From Ferribacterium limneticum (lineage in GTDB: Bacteria; Pseudomonadota; Gammaproteobacteria; Burkholderiales; Rhodocyclaceae): a DNA stretch of 64,000 bases. The notes under the pieces are model-generated. The model saw only the letters and a program-made list of their open reading frames with translations, was not told the DNA's origin and made no database searches. Each line of letters starts with the position of its first letter. Position 1 is the stretch's first letter. Both the position numbers and the translations under genes were made by a program. This document shows positions 21,031-30,435 of the stretch, one piece after another. The DNA is taken from NCBI RefSeq assembly GCF_020510585.1, contig NZ_CP075190.1, positions 62,001-126,000 of the forward strand, written 5' to 3'.

Positions 21031-22579
21031 GAATCCGGCTGAGCGCGACCCGGCCGCCCGCTCGCGCCTGATCGGCGCCCTGGCAACGCTGGTCATCCTC
21101 TGGCCGCTGTTTCAGGCGGCCGAGGTCAAGCCCGGAGCGCTCGTCGATCCGAGCAATCTCAAAGTCATCGGCAACTTCCTCGCCGGCTTTCTGCCGCCGG
21201 AAAGCGGCGCCGAGTTCATGGGCTACCTGGCCAAGGCGACGCTCGAAACCCTGGCCATCGCCACGGCCGGCATGGCGCTGGCCTTCCTGATCGCCGTGCC
21301 GATGGGCTATCTGGCGACCGGTGCCGGGCGCGAAAAGACAACGCTCAACCCCGTCACGCGCAGCCTGCTGACCATCCTGCGTGGCATCCCCGAGCTGGTC
21401 TGGGCGCTCGTCTTCGTTCGCGTCTTCGGCCTCGGCCCGGCCGCCGGCGTGCTGGCGCTGGGCCTGACTTACGGCGGCATGTTGGCCAAGGTCTATGCCG
21501 AAATTCTCGAATCGGTCGATGCCGCACCGGCCCGGGCGCTCCGCCACAACGGCGCCGGCCGGCCGCTGGCAATCCTCTACGGGCTGATTCCGCAGGCCTC
21601 GAAGGAACTGGCCTCGTACACGGTTTATCGCTGGGAATGCGCCATTCGCGCCTCGGTCGTCATGGGCTTCGTCGGTGCCGGCGGGCTCGGCCAGCTCATG
21701 GATCAGGCGATGAAAATGCTCAACGGCGGCGAGGCGGCGACCATCCTGCTCGCCTTCATGGTCCTCGTCTTTGCCGCCGATGGTTTCTCGGGCTGGCTGC
21801 GCCGGGCGCTCGACACGCCGCCGGCCAACCGGGCCTCGCCCTTCGGCTGGCGCAGCGGCGGGCTCGGGCTGGCGCTGGTGGTCAGTATCGTCGCCAGTTT
21901 CAGCTATCTGGAAATTGGCCTGAAATCCCTGTTGACCGTGGAAGCCGCCCACAGCATTGGCGAATTCGTCGCTGGCTTCTTCCCGCCCGACCTGTCCGCC
22001 GAGTGGCTGGCCAAAGTCGGCAAGGGCATCTGGGAAACGCTGGCCATTTCGGTTGTCGGCACCTTGCTTGCCGCCGTCGCCGGCCTGCTGCTGGCGCTAC
22101 CGAAGTGGCGGGCGCCGTTCAGCTTCCTGCTCAACACCCTGCGCTCGGTGCCGGAACTGGTCTGGGCGACGATCACCGCGCTCGCCGTCGGCCTCGGCCC
22201 CTTTGCCGGGGCGCTGGCGTTGGCCCTGCACACGACCGGCGTGCTCGGCCGCCTCTACGCCGAAGCCCTCGACAACGCCCCACCGGCCCCCGGCCATGCG
22301 CTTCGTCTGGCCGGCGCCCCGGGCGGTTTCGCCTTCCTCTACGGCACCTTGCCAGGCGCCGCCCCGCAGCTCATCGCCTACACGCTCTACCGCTGGGAAA
22401 TGAACATCCGCATGGCCGCCATCCTCGGCTTCGTCGGCGCCGGCGGGCTCGGCCAGCTGCTTTATTTCGAACTCTCGCTGTTCCACCACGCCCAGGCGTC
22501 GACGGTGATCATCGCCATGCTGTTGCTGTCGATTGCCGTCGATCAGGCCAGTGCGTGGCTGCGGCGAAAAATGCATTGA
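21029..22579 (+). CDS. ABC importer permease, two PhnE-like domains fused
   Basis: About 516 residues, twice the size of a usual PhnE. Two homologous halves each begin with the same pattern (NFLAGFLPPESGAEFMGYLAKATLETLAIA and EFVAGFFPPDLSAEWLAKVGKGIWETLAIS). Each contains an EAA-type loop (ARALRHNGAGRPLAILYGLIPQA; GHALRLAGAPGGFAFLYGTLPGA) and ends YRWE...GFVGAGGLGQL, so one chain supplies both permease units. The start is unusual: TTG at 21029, with GAGG 7-10 bases before it inside the right arm of the inverted repeat. An in-frame extension through the repeat is possible but its translation is Arg/Pro/His-rich. Copy D of the dispersed motif lies at the junction between halves. Confidence 0.88.
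   Translation: MNPAERDPAARSRLIGALATLVILWPLFQAAEVKPGALVDPSNLKVIGNFLAGFLPPESGAEFMGYLAKATLETLAIATAGMALAFLIAVPMGYLATGAGREKTTLNPVTRSLLTILRGIPELVWALVFVRVFGLGPAAGVLALGLTYGGMLAKVYAEILESVDAAPARALRHNGAGRPLAILYGLIPQASKELASYTVYRWECAIRASVVMGFVGAGGLGQLMDQAMKMLNGGEAATILLAFMVLVFAADGFSGWLRRALDTPPANRASPFGWRSGGLGLALVVSIVASFSYLEIGLKSLLTVEAAHSIGEFVAGFFPPDLSAEWLAKVGKGIWETLAISVVGTLLAAVAGLLLALPKWRAPFSFLLNTLRSVPELVWATITALAVGLGPFAGALALALHTTGVLGRLYAEALDNAPPAPGHALRLAGAPGGFAFLYGTLPGAAPQLIAYTLYRWEMNIRMAAILGFVGAGGLGQLLYFELSLFHHAQASTVIIAMLLLSIAVDQASAWLRRKMH
21909..21945 (+). repeat. dispersed polar motif, copy D (inside permease gene)
   Basis: AAATTGGCCTGAAATCCC then TGTTGACCGTGGAA, read as SLLTVE in the linker between the two permease halves. 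The T-rich half is degenerate. Confidence 0.55.
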
Positions 22580-22595
22580 ACCTCGGAGACCTGCC

Positions 22596-22949
22596 ATGCA
22601 AAACATCCTGATCATCATCAACGCCGCCCCCTACGGCAGCGAACGCTGCCTGTCCGCCCTGCGTCTGGCCACGGCGCTGGCCGGTAGCGACGCCAAACCG
22701 GCGGTGCGCATTTTCCTGATGTCCGACGCCACGGTGCTCGGTCTGCCGAACCAGATCGATGGCGCCGGCAACGGCTTGCAGGGCATGGTTGAAGGGCTGG
22801 TCGGGCAGGGCGTCGAGATCCGCCTGTGCCGGACTTGCGCGCTGGCCCGTGGTCTCGGCGAGCTGCCGCTGATTCCCGGCACTTCCATCGGCACGCTGGT
22901 CGAATTGGCCGAGGCGACGCTGGCGGCGGACAAGGTCATCACCTTCTGA
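22596..22949 (+). CDS. DsrE/DsrF-family sulfur(selenium)-relay-like protein
   Basis: A 117-residue cytoplasmic protein of the DsrE/YchN fold. It opens with a beta strand and the loop INAAPYGSERCLSALRLATAL, has the middle strand VRIFLMSDATVLGL, and the conserved site VEIRLCRTCALARGL, with two cysteines (CxxC) where sulfur carriers of this fold have their persulfide Cys. GGAG precedes ATG 22596, 16 bases after the permease stop, so it is the last gene of the importer operon. Transfer or storage of reduced selenium or sulfur delivered by the importer is plausible (inference). Confidence 0.85.
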   Translation: MQNILIIINAAPYGSERCLSALRLATALAGSDAKPAVRIFLMSDATVLGLPNQIDGAGNGLQGMVEGLVGQGVEIRLCRTCALARGLGELPLIPGTSIGTLVELAEATLAADKVITF

Positions 22950-22964
22950 TTTGCGCCGGGCGAA

Positions 22965-23007
22965 CATTTCATTTTTGGCCGTTTTTTCCGGTTGACCGTG
23001 GGAATGG
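22965..23007 (+). repeat. dispersed polar motif, copy E (intergenic, best match)
   Basis: ATTTCATTTTTGGCCG, T-run, CCGGTTGACCGTGGGAA between the DsrE gene and the fdnG regulatory region. Close to the window consensus. Confidence 0.88.
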
Positions 23008-23062
23008 CCGCGTTTTCGTAGCCGCCCAATATGCTGGCAGGAAGGGCTTTTCGGGATGTTTT

Positions 23063-23108
23063 GGTGGGACAAAATGTCCCACCTTCGCCGGCCATGGACA
23101 AAATGTCC
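23063..23108. promoter_or_regulatory. paired activator sites (UAS) before fdnG
   Basis: Two palindromes of the form GGGACA-AAA-TGTCCC: site 1 (23063-23083) with perfect 9-bp arms GGTGGGACA/TGTCCCACC, and site 2 (23096-23108) with GGACA/TGTCC. Centres are 29 bases apart, about three helical turns. They lie 59-105 bases upstream of a sigma54 promoter. Same motif as at 18856-18892, hence probably one regulator, best candidate the NtrC-type protein at 17430-18788. Confidence 0.8.
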
Positions 23109-23166
23109 CGGTTTTTCACCCCGCTCCGCAACCCTGATTCCCCATCGTTCAATGACTTATGCCGAA

Positions 23167-23182
23167 TGGCACAGTCGTTGCA
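23167..23182 (+). promoter_or_regulatory. sigma54 (-24/-12) promoter of fdnG
   Basis: TGGCACAGTCGTTGCA: TGGCAC at -24, TTGCA at -12, GG and GC exactly 10 bases apart. Predicted start is near 23193. The short leader contains a small hairpin TGCGAC-acggg-GTCGCA (23195-23211) before the ribosome site. Confidence 0.85.
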
Positions 23183-23230
23183 CTGTTCTCCCCTTGCGAC
23201 ACGGGGTCGCATAAAAGAGGGAAAACTCAA

Positions 23231-26200
23231 ATGAACATGAACAGGCGGCAGTTCTTCAAGGTCTGCTCCGCCGGGCTCAGTGGGTCATCCATCGCCTTGA
23301 TGGGTTTCTCACCGACCGCAGCCCAGGCGGAAGTACGCACCTTCAAGCTCGCCCGCGCCACCGAGACACGGAATATTTGTCCGTACTGCTCGGTGTCCTG
23401 CGGCGTGCTGATCTATTCGACCGGCGATAAGTCCAAGAATTCGCAGGCTGAGATCATTCACATCGAAGGCGACCCGGACAATCCGGTCAATCGCGGCACG
23501 CTATGCCCGAAGGGCGCTGGTCTGCGCGACATGGTGCAAAGCGCCAATCGCCTCAAGTGGCCGGAAGTGCGTGAAGCCGGCACGAATGAATGGAAAAAGA
23601 TTTCCTGGCAGGAAGCCATCGAGCGCATCGCCAAGCACATGAAGGCTGACCGCGACGCGAACTTCATGGCGCAGAACAAGGACGGCGTGACCGTCAATCG
23701 CTGGACGACCACTGGATTCCTTGCATCATCGGCTGCACCGAATGAGGCCGGCTACCTGACCGTGAAGACGATTCGCGCGTTGGGCATGACCTCGATCGAT
23801 ACCCAGGCACGTATTTGACACGCTCCCACGGTGGCCAGTCTGGCTCCGAGTTTTGGGCGTGGTGCGATGACCAACCACTGGGTGGACATCAAGAACGCTG
23901 ATCTGATTCTGGTAATGGGCGGCAACCCGGCCGAAGCGCACCCCTGCGGCTTCAAGTGGGTGATCGAAGCCAAGAAGACACGCAAGGCCAAGCTCGTGGT
24001 CGTCGACCCGCGCTTCAACCGCACCGCTTCCGTGGCCGATTTCTATACGCCGCTACGTTCCGGGACCGACATCGCCTTCCTCGGCGGCGTCATCAATTAC
24101 CTCGTTTCGAACGACAAGATTCATCACGAATACGTCAAGTCGTACACCAATTCGACTTTCCTGATCGACCCGAACTTCAAGTTCGACGACGGCATTTTCT
24201 CCGGCTACAACGAAGAGAAGCGCAGCTACGACAAGACGACCTGGAAGTACCAGATGGATAAGGACGGCTTCGCCATGGTCGATGAGACCATGCAGGATCC
24301 GAACTGCGTCTGGCAACTGATGAAGGCCCACTATGCCCGCTACACGCCGGAGATGGTGAGCAAGGTCTGCGGCACGCCGAAAGATGCTTTCATCAAGGTT
24401 TGCGAGATGATTGCCGAGACCGCGGCGCCGAACAAGACGATGACCAACCTGTATGCGCTGGGCTGGACCGAGCACTCTGTCGGTTCCCAGAACATCCGCT
24501 GCATGGCCATCATCCAGCAGTTGCTCGGCAACATGGGCATGGCCGGTGGCGGCATCAACGCCCTGCGCGGTCACGCCAACGTCCAGGGCATCACCGACTT
24601 CGCCCTCTACGCGCAGAACCTGCCGGGCTACGTTTCGGCGCCGACCGATGCCGATCCGGATCGCACGACCTATCTGACCAAGCGCACGCCGAAGGCATTG
24701 CGTCCGGGCCAGATGAACTTCGGCCAGAATTTCCCGAAGTGGCACACCAGCCTGGCGAAAGCCTGGTGGGGCGATGCGGCGACCAAGGACAACGACTTCG
24801 CCTACGACTACTTCCCGAAACTGGGTGGGGCGTCCGACGTGCTGTCGATCTTCAATGCCATGTACGAAGGCAAGATCAACGGCTTCTTCTGTCAGGGCTT
24901 CAACCCGCTGGCTTCGGTGGCCAACAAGAAGAAGGTCAGCGATGGCCTGTCCAAGCTCAAGTACATGGTCGTCATGGACCCGCTGGCAACCGATACCTCC
25001 GAGTACTGGAAGCCGCACGGCGAGTTCAACGAAGTCGATCCGGCCAAGATCCCGACCGAGGTCTTCCGCCTGCCGACCACGCTGTTCGCTGAAACCGCCG
25101 GCACCTTCACCAATTCCGGCCGAGTCATTCAATGGCGCTGGAAGGCGGCGGATGGTCCGGGCGATGCGAAGGACGACACCGAAATCATGGCGGCGCTTTT
25201 CCTGAAATTGAAGGAAATGTACGCCAAGGATGGCGGCGCCTTCCCCGACCCGATCCTCAAGCTGACCTGGGCCTACAACCAGCCGACCAAGCCGTCGCCG
25301 GAAGAGCTCCTGCGCGAAATCAACGGCAAGGCGCTGGCTGACGTGCTCGACCCGAAAGATCCGACCAAGGTGCTGGTCAAGGCCGGCGAGCAACTGGCTT
25401 CCTTTGCCCAGTTGCGCGACGACGGTTCGACGACCTGTGGCAACTGGATCTACTGCGGTGTCTGGTCGCAGGCCGGCAACAACTCGGCGCGTCGTGACAA
25501 CGCCGATCCGTCCGGTCTCGGCCAGACCCTCAACTGGGGCTTCGCCTGGCCGGTCAATCGCCGCATCATCTACAACCGTGCCTCGGCCGACCTCGCGGGC
25601 AAACCGTGGGATCCGAAGCGGACCGTGTTGAAGTGGACCGGTACGGCCTGGGGCGGCAACGATGTGCCCGACATGCGCCCGGATGCAGCGCCGGATCAGA
25701 ACGTCATGCCCTTCATCATGAATCCGGAAGGCGTAGCGCGTCTGTTCAGCCGCGAGCTGATGGCCGAAGGACCGTTCCCCGAGCACTACGAGCCGTTCGA
25801 AACCCCGCTCGACAACAATCCGATGCACCCGACCAACCCGAAGGCGACCAGCAACCCGGCCGCCCGCGTGTACAAGGGCGACATGGAGGCGTTCGGCAAG
25901 GCCAAGGACTTCCCGTATGTGGCGACGACCTACCGCCTGACCGAGCATTTCCACTACTGGACCAAGTTCTCGAAGATCAACGCGATCATGCAGCCGGAAC
26001 AGTTTGTCGAAATCGGCGAGGAGCTGGCCAAGGAAAAGGGCATAGCGCTCGGCGACAAGGTCAAAATCCGCTCCAACCGCGGCTTCATCAAGGCCGTGGC
26101 GGTGGTGACCAAGCGCATCAAGGCGATGGAGATCGACGGCAAGAAGGTGCACACAGTCGGCATCCCGATCCACTACGGATTCAAGGGGGCGACGAAGTCT

Positions 26201-26296
26201 GGCTTCATCACCAACACCCTGACGCCGTTCGTCGGTGACGCCAATACGCAGACGCCGGAGTACAAGGCGTTCCTGGTCAACATCGAGAAAGCGTAA
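23231..26296 (+). CDS. fdnG: formate dehydrogenase-N alpha subunit, selenocysteine protein
   Basis: Catalytic subunit (1021 residues with Sec; E. coli FdnG 1015), oxidising formate to CO2 in the periplasm at a bis-MGD molybdenum centre. The Tat signal is NRRQFFK followed by a hydrophobic stretch and AQA. The [4Fe-4S] ligands are C50, C53, C57 and C92. Codon 196 (23816-23818) is TGA, aligned with the Sec of FdnG in ARI-U-HAPTVASLAPSFGRGAMTNHW; reading resumes in the same frame to 26296, so this is one gene, not a frameshift. Domains of molybdopterin oxidoreductases follow (NADLILVMGGNPAEAHP; C-terminal dinucleotide-binding domain). The start is ATG 23231 (MNMNRRQ), after GAGGG. First gene of fdnGHI-fdhE-selA. 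Confidence 0.97.
23816..23857 (+). promoter_or_regulatory. selenocysteine UGA codon and bacterial SECIS hairpin
   Basis: UGA at 23816-23818 is followed by CACGCTCCCACGGTGGCC, AGTCT and GGCTCCG. The GCC/GGC apical stem closes a short loop containing the conserved GU, about 18 bases after the UGA, as in E. coli fdhF and fdnG SECIS elements that SelB binds. selA, selB and selC in the same island support Sec readthrough. Confidence 0.92.
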
Positions 26297-26308
26297 AGGA
26301 GAGCTGAT

Positions 26309-27196
26309 ATGGCACTGCAATCGCTAGACATCAAACAGCGCTCCGCGACGACGACGCCCTCCACGCAAGTGCGGGAAACCATCGAAATCGCCAAGCTTAT
26401 CGACGTATCGGCCTGTATTGGCTGCAAGGCCTGTCAGGTGGCCTGCTCGGAGTGGAATGACATCCGCGACGAAGTGGGCAACTGCCATGGCGTCTACGAC
26501 AACCCGATGGATCTGACGGCGAAGTCGTGGACGGTGATGCGTTTCACCGAGGTCGAGCAGAACAACAAGCTCGAGTGGCTGATCCGCAAGGACGGCTGCA
26601 TGCACTGCGCCGACCCCGGTTGCCTCAAGGCCTGCCCGGCCCCGGGTGCGATCATCCAGTACAGCAACGGGATCGTCGATTTCCATCAGGAAAACTGCAT
26701 CGGCTGCGGCTACTGCGTCACGGGTTGTCCGTTCAACGTTCCCCGCATCTCGAAGGAAGACAGCAAGGCCTACAAGTGCTCGCTGTGTTCCGACCGGGTG
26801 GCCGTCAATCAGGCGCCAGCCTGTGCCAAAGCCTGCCCGACGGGAGCGATCCAGTTCGGTTCGAAGGAGGACATGAAGGACTACGCGGCCAAGCGCGTCA
26901 CCGACTTGAAAGAGCGCGGTTACGATCAGGCTGGCCTGTACGATCCGCAAGGGGTGGGCGGCACGCACGTCATGTACGTGCTGCATCACGCCGACAAGCC
27001 CGACCTCTACGCCGGCCTGCCGGCCAATCCGTCGATCAGCCCGCTGGTCTCGTTGTGGAAGGGCTTCGCCAAGCCGCTCGCCACGCTGGCTTTGGCTGGC
27101 GTCGCACTGGGCAGCCTGTTCCATTACGTGACCAAGGGTCCGAACGAGGTCTCGAAAGAGATCGAAGACGAGATCGAAAAGGAGGATGCAAAATGA
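26309..27196 (+). CDS. fdnH: formate dehydrogenase-N beta (iron-sulfur) subunit
   Basis: A 295-residue electron-transfer subunit passing electrons from FdnG to the cytochrome b subunit. Four ferredoxin-type Cys clusters appear in order: [35 protein letters not shown] and CSLC...CAKAC. One transmembrane helix near the C-terminus ([19 protein letters not shown]) anchors it with the bulk in the periplasm. AAAGGAGAG precedes ATG, 12 bases after fdnG. Its stop overlaps the fdnI start (ATGA). Confidence 0.97.
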   Translation: MALQSLDIKQRSATTTPSTQVRETIEIAKLIDVSACIGCKACQVACSEWNDIRDEVGNCHGVYDNPMDLTAKSWTVMRFTEVEQNNKLEWLIRKDGCMHCADPGCLKACPAPGAIIQYSNGIVDFHQENCIGCGYCVTGCPFNVPRISKEDSKAYKCSLCSDRVAVNQAPACAKACPTGAIQFGSKEDMKDYAAKRVTDLKERGYDQAGLYDPQGVGGTHVMYVLHHADKPDLYAGLPANPSISPLVSLWKGFAKPLATLALAGVALGSLFHYVTKGPNEVSKEIEDEIEKEDAK

Positions 27197-27813
27197 TCCG
27201 CGATCCGAAAGACCTCAAGCGTTACGAGCCCAAGGAACGGGCCAATCACTGGGTGGTGGGCATCAGTTTCATCCTGCTTGCCCTTTCCGGTCTGGCCTTC
27301 TTCCACCCGGCGTTCTTCCCGCTCACCCAACTGTTTGGCGGGCCGACCTGGGCGCGCATCATCCACCCCTACCTCGGGGTGCTGATGGCCGTGTCCTTCC
27401 TGGCCATGTTCTTCCGCTTCAAGCATCTCAACAAGATGACGCCGGCGGACAAGGACTGGCTCAACAAGGTCGGGCAGATGGTGGACGGCGACGACCACAA
27501 CATGCCGGAACAGGGCAAGTACAACGGCGGCCAGAAAGTCATGTTCTGGGCTTTGGCCATTTGCATGCTGCTCATGACCATCTCCGGCCTGTTCATCTGG
27601 CGCGCCTGGTTCGGCCTGGACATCACCGTGGTTCGCCTCGGTGCCGTCGTTCATGCCGCCGCGGCGGCCGTGATGATCGCACTGATCATGGTCCACGTTT
27701 ATGCCGCCATCTGGGTCAAGGGCACCATCCGCGCCATGTGGTACGGCACGGTGACCCGCGGCTGGGCCAAGCAGCATCACCGTGGCTGGTACCGCCAGAT
27801 GACCGGCAAGTAA
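27193..27813 (+). CDS. fdnI: formate dehydrogenase-N gamma subunit, cytochrome b556
   Basis: A 206-residue integral membrane diheme cytochrome b, which delivers electrons to the quinone pool. Four membrane helices are visible (about residues 21-39, 50-72, 112-132, 150-172) with His residues in [21 protein letters not shown] and [17 protein letters not shown], the heme/quinone-ligand pattern of FdnI. The start is ATG 27193 overlapping the fdnH stop; the longer frame upstream is shadow sequence. The SD GGAGG is within fdnH. Confidence 0.96.
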   Translation: MIRDPKDLKRYEPKERANHWVVGISFILLALSGLAFFHPAFFPLTQLFGGPTWARIIHPYLGVLMAVSFLAMFFRFKHLNKMTPADKDWLNKVGQMVDGDDHNMPEQGKYNGGQKVMFWALAICMLLMTISGLFIWRAWFGLDITVVRLGAVVHAAAAAVMIALIMVHVYAAIWVKGTIRAMWYGTVTRGWAKQHHRGWYRQMTGK

Positions 27814-27820
27814 GGGGCTG

Positions 27821-27864
27821 ATGACCGGGCTCGCAGGTGCCTTGATCCTGCGGCGCCCGGTCAT
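27821..27864 (+). other. intercistronic hairpin after fdnI
   Basis: ATGACCGGGC...GCCCGGTCAT with an inner CGCAGG/CCTGCG stem; no T-run. Likely an mRNA 3'-end stabiliser or processing signal rather than a full terminator. Confidence 0.6.
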
Positions 27865-27897
27865 TCGCCGGAACAATTTAGCTTTACCTTGCGTTCA

Positions 27898-27936
27898 GGG
27901 GGCTCTGCGGAGAACATTCCGCAACCCCCATTTTTT
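27898..27936 (+). terminator. terminator/attenuator between fdnI and fdhE
   Basis: Stem GGGGG-ctc-TGCGGA, loop, TCCGCA-a-CCCCC, followed by ATTTTTT; it ends 8 bases before the fdhE start. It would lower expression of the maturation genes relative to the structural fdn genes while still allowing readthrough. Confidence 0.75.
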
Positions 27937-27944
27937 GAGCTGAC

Positions 27945-28862
27945 ATGCAGACCCAAACCATCGATTTCCATCCGCCAGCCGAAGAAGCTGCCCCCATTCT
28001 GCTGCCGGTCACCGCCACGTTGTTCGCCGACCGCGCCGACCGCTTTGCCTCGCTGGCTACCGGCCACAGCCTTGGCGACTGGCTGGAATTTCTCGGCCAG
28101 TTGAGCCGGGCCCAGCACCAAGCCCTGAAAACCCTGCCGGCGCTGCCGCTGCCTGATGCCGCGACGCTCGAACAGGCGCGTACCCACGGCATGCCGCCCT
28201 TGAATATTGCGCATCGCCCGGCGGCCTGGCGTAACGTGCTGCGCCAGATTGCCCACGAACTGGGCAAGACAGCGCCCGATGGCGCCCGCCAGGCGCTCGA
28301 TGCGCTGCTGGCAGCTGACGACGCCTGGCTCGACAGGTTGGCCGACACTCTGCTGAGCGGCGAAATCGAAGCCGGCGACGCGGCCGAACTGCCTTTCATT
28401 GCAGCCGCCCTGCAGGTTGTCTTCACCAAGCTGGCCAGCCAGCTCGACGCCAGCCAGCTGCAAAAACTCGACGCCCACGGCATTTGCCCGTGCTGCGGCA
28501 GCCCGGCGGTGGCCAGCGTCGTGCGCCTCGGCGCTGCCATCAACAACCTGCGCTACCTGCATTGCAGCCTGTGCAACAGCGAATGGAACGTGCCGCGCGC
28601 CACTTGTACGGCCTGCGACACCGACAAGGAGGTGGCGCTGCATGAAGTCGACGGTTCGAGTGGACAGAAAAGCGGCGCCGTCCGCGCCGAAACCTGCGAC
28701 GCCTGCAAGAGCTACCTGAAAATCGTCTATCAGGAGAAAGACCCGCGCGTCGACCCGGTGGCCGACGATCTCGCCACGCTGGCTCTCGACATGCTGGTCG
28801 ACGAAGCCGGTTACGAGCGCTCCGGCCCGAATCTGCTTTTAATTGGCGCGTATAGCGGCTAA
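27945..28862 (+). CDS. fdhE: formate dehydrogenase accessory protein FdhE
   Basis: A 305-residue cytoplasmic maturation factor needed for active respiratory formate dehydrogenases. The N-terminal half is helical. The C-terminal half is the rubredoxin-like metal-binding region with four CxxC-type motifs: CPCCGSP, CSLC, CTAC and CDAC, matching E. coli FdhE, which binds iron and interacts with the catalytic subunit. The start ATG 27945 directly follows a terminator-like hairpin, so the ribosome site (GAGCTGAC) is close to that stem. Followed by selA 41 bases on. Confidence 0.95.
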   Translation: MQTQTIDFHPPAEEAAPILLPVTATLFADRADRFASLATGHSLGDWLEFLGQLSRAQHQALKTLPALPLPDAATLEQARTHGMPPLNIAHRPAAWRNVLRQIAHELGKTAPDGARQALDALLAADDAWLDRLADTLLSGEIEAGDAAELPFIAAALQVVFTKLASQLDASQLQKLDAHGICPCCGSPAVASVVRLGAAINNLRYLHCSLCNSEWNVPRATCTACDTDKEVALHEVDGSSGQKSGAVRAETCDACKSYLKIVYQEKDPRVDPVADDLATLALDMLVDEAGYERSGPNLLLIGAYSG

Positions 28863-28903
28863 AGCCATTTGATCAACCTTTCTGCCCGGTCCGGGTGAAA
28901 GCC

Positions 28904-30301
28904 ATGAACGAAAAAAGACACCTTCCTGCGGTCGACCGCGTTTTAGGGCAAATTCCTGAATTAATCGAAGCGCACGGCCGCCAGCTGGTCACCGGCTGCG
29001 TCCGGGCCGAACTGGCCGCCGCCCGCGAAGGCCTCAAACATGGCCTGCCGCTGCCGGAAGAAGCGGCCCTGCTTGCCGCCATCCGCCGCCGCGCTGACGA
29101 CGCCGGCCGGGCCAATCTGCGTGCCGTCTTCAACCTGACCGGTACCGTGCTCCACACCAACCTTGGCCGCGCCCAACTGGCCGAAGAGGCCATCGCCGCC
29201 ATGGTCGACGCCGCCCGCTCACCGTGCGCGCTGGAATACGACCTGGCCTCCGGCGGTCGCGGCGACCGCGACGATCTGGTCTCCGGCCTGCTCGCCGAAC
29301 TGATCGCCGGCGGCTCGCCGGATATCGCCGCGACCATCGTCAATAACAACGCCGCCGCCGTGCTGCTGACGCTCAACGCGCTGGCCCAGGGCAAGGAAGC
29401 CGTGGTGTCGCGCGGCGAGCTGGTCGAAATCGGCGGCGCCTTCCGCATCCCCGACGTCATGCGTCGGGCGCAAGTTAAATTGCACGAAATCGGCACGACC
29501 AACCGTACCCACGCCAAGGATTTTCAGGACGCCATCGGGCCGAAAACGGCGCTGCTCATGAAAATCCACACCAGCAACTACGCCGTTACCGGTTTCACCG
29601 CGGCGGTCGACGAAAAAGTCATCGCCGATATCGCCCATACGGCGAACCTGCCTTTCGTCATCGATCTCGGCAGCGGCACGCTGTGCGATTTCGCCGCCCA
29701 CGGCCTGCCGGCCGAGCCGACGCCGCAGCAGGCGCTGGCGGCGGGGGCGGACATCGTTACCTTCTCCGGCGACAAGCTGCTCGGCGGACCGCAGGCCGGG
29801 CTCATCGTCGGCCGCAAGGACTTGATCGCGAAGATCAAGAAGAACCCGCTCAAACGCGCCCTGCGTGTCGGCAAGACGACGCTGGCGGCGCTCGAAGCAA
29901 CGCTGCGCCTGTACCGCGACCCGGACCGTCTGGCCGAGCGCCTGCCGACCTTGCGCCTGCTGACCCGGCCGCTGGCCGACATCACCGCGCTGGCCGAGCG
30001 CGTGCTGTCCGCCATGCAGGCCGCCATCGGCGAACAGGCCACGGTGAGCGTCGCCCCCTGCAGCAGCCAGATCGGCAGCGGTGCCTTGCCGGTCGAACGC
30101 CTGCCGTCAGCGGCGCTGGTCGTCCGGCCCAATTTCAAAAAAGCCGGAAAATTCCTGTTGACCGTGGAATCGGCCTTCCGCAGCCTGCCGACGCCGGTCA
30201 TCGGCTACATCCGCGACGATGCCTATCATCTCGACCTGCGCTGTCTGGAAGCGAAGGACGAAGCCCGCTTCGTGGCGCAATTGCCGCACCTGAAGTTTTG
30301 A
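28904..30301 (+). CDS. selA: L-seryl-tRNA(Sec) selenium transferase
   Basis: A 465-residue PLP enzyme converting seryl-tRNA(Sec) to selenocysteyl-tRNA(Sec) with selenophosphate. The N-terminal tRNA-binding domain opens [15 protein letters not shown]. The PLP-lysine motif is [14 protein letters not shown], and HTNLGRAQL and [11 protein letters not shown] are conserved SelA segments. I prefer ATG 28904 over GTG 28895. The copy of the dispersed motif near the 3' end encodes [15 protein letters not shown]. SelD, which supplies selenophosphate, is not in the window. Confidence 0.96.
   Translation: MNEKRHLPAVDRVLGQIPELIEAHGRQLVTGCVRAELAAAREGLKHGLPLPEEAALLAAIRRRADDAGRANLRAVFNLTGTVLHTNLGRAQLAEEAIAAMVDAARSPCALEYDLASGGRGDRDDLVSGLLAELIAGGSPDIAATIVNNNAAAVLLTLNALAQGKEAVVSRGELVEIGGAFRIPDVMRRAQVKLHEIGTTNRTHAKDFQDAIGPKTALLMKIHTSNYAVTGFTAAVDEKVIADIAHTANLPFVIDLGSGTLCDFAAHGLPAEPTPQQALAAGADIVTFSGDKLLGGPQAGLIVGRKDLIAKIKKNPLKRALRVGKTTLAALEATLRLYRDPDRLAERLPTLRLLTRPLADITALAERVLSAMQAAIGEQATVSVAPCSSQIGSGALPVERLPSAALVVRPNFKKAGKFLLTVESAFRSLPTPVIGYIRDDAYHLDLRCLEAKDEARFVAQLPHLKF
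30131..30172 (+). repeat. dispersed polar motif, copy F (inside selA)
   Basis: AATTTCAAAAAAGCCGG, AAAATTCC, TGTTGACCGTGGAA, read as FLLTVES. The A/T-rich half is poorly conserved. Confidence 0.55.
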
Positions 30302-30315
30302 AAACGAAGTTTATT

Positions 30316-30379
30316 GAAAACAGCCTCGCTGGGCGGTCTGCGTACCGCCTGCTGTTTTCTACCGTGCCCAATCGGGCAC
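30316..30379 (+). other. two hairpins between selA and the flavoprotein gene
   Basis: Hairpin 1 (30316-30359): outer arms GAAAACAGC/GCTGTTTTC (9 bp) and inner arms GGCGGT/ACCGCC around loop ctgcgt. Hairpin 2 (30364-30379): GTGCCC-aatc-GGGCAC. The inner 16-mer GCGGTCTGCGTACCGC is identical to a stem in the importer leader at 18989-19004. Hairpin 1 could end or process the selA transcript. Confidence 0.65.
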
Positions 30380-30435
30380 ACCCGTAAATCCGGCCATCTC
30401 CGTGTCCGGGTGGTTCAACTAATGGAGAAGAGAGC

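Noticed and set aside
23159..23818. fdnG split into two genes by a frameshift or nonsense mutation
   Set aside because: The TGA is exactly at the Sec position, the frame continues unchanged and a SECIS hairpin follows.
24053..26320. 755-residue open frame antisense to fdnG
   Set aside because: Mirror of a GC-rich gene with strong third-position bias. Composition is Arg/Val/Asp/His-rich, it has no family features, and fdnG is certain on the other strand.
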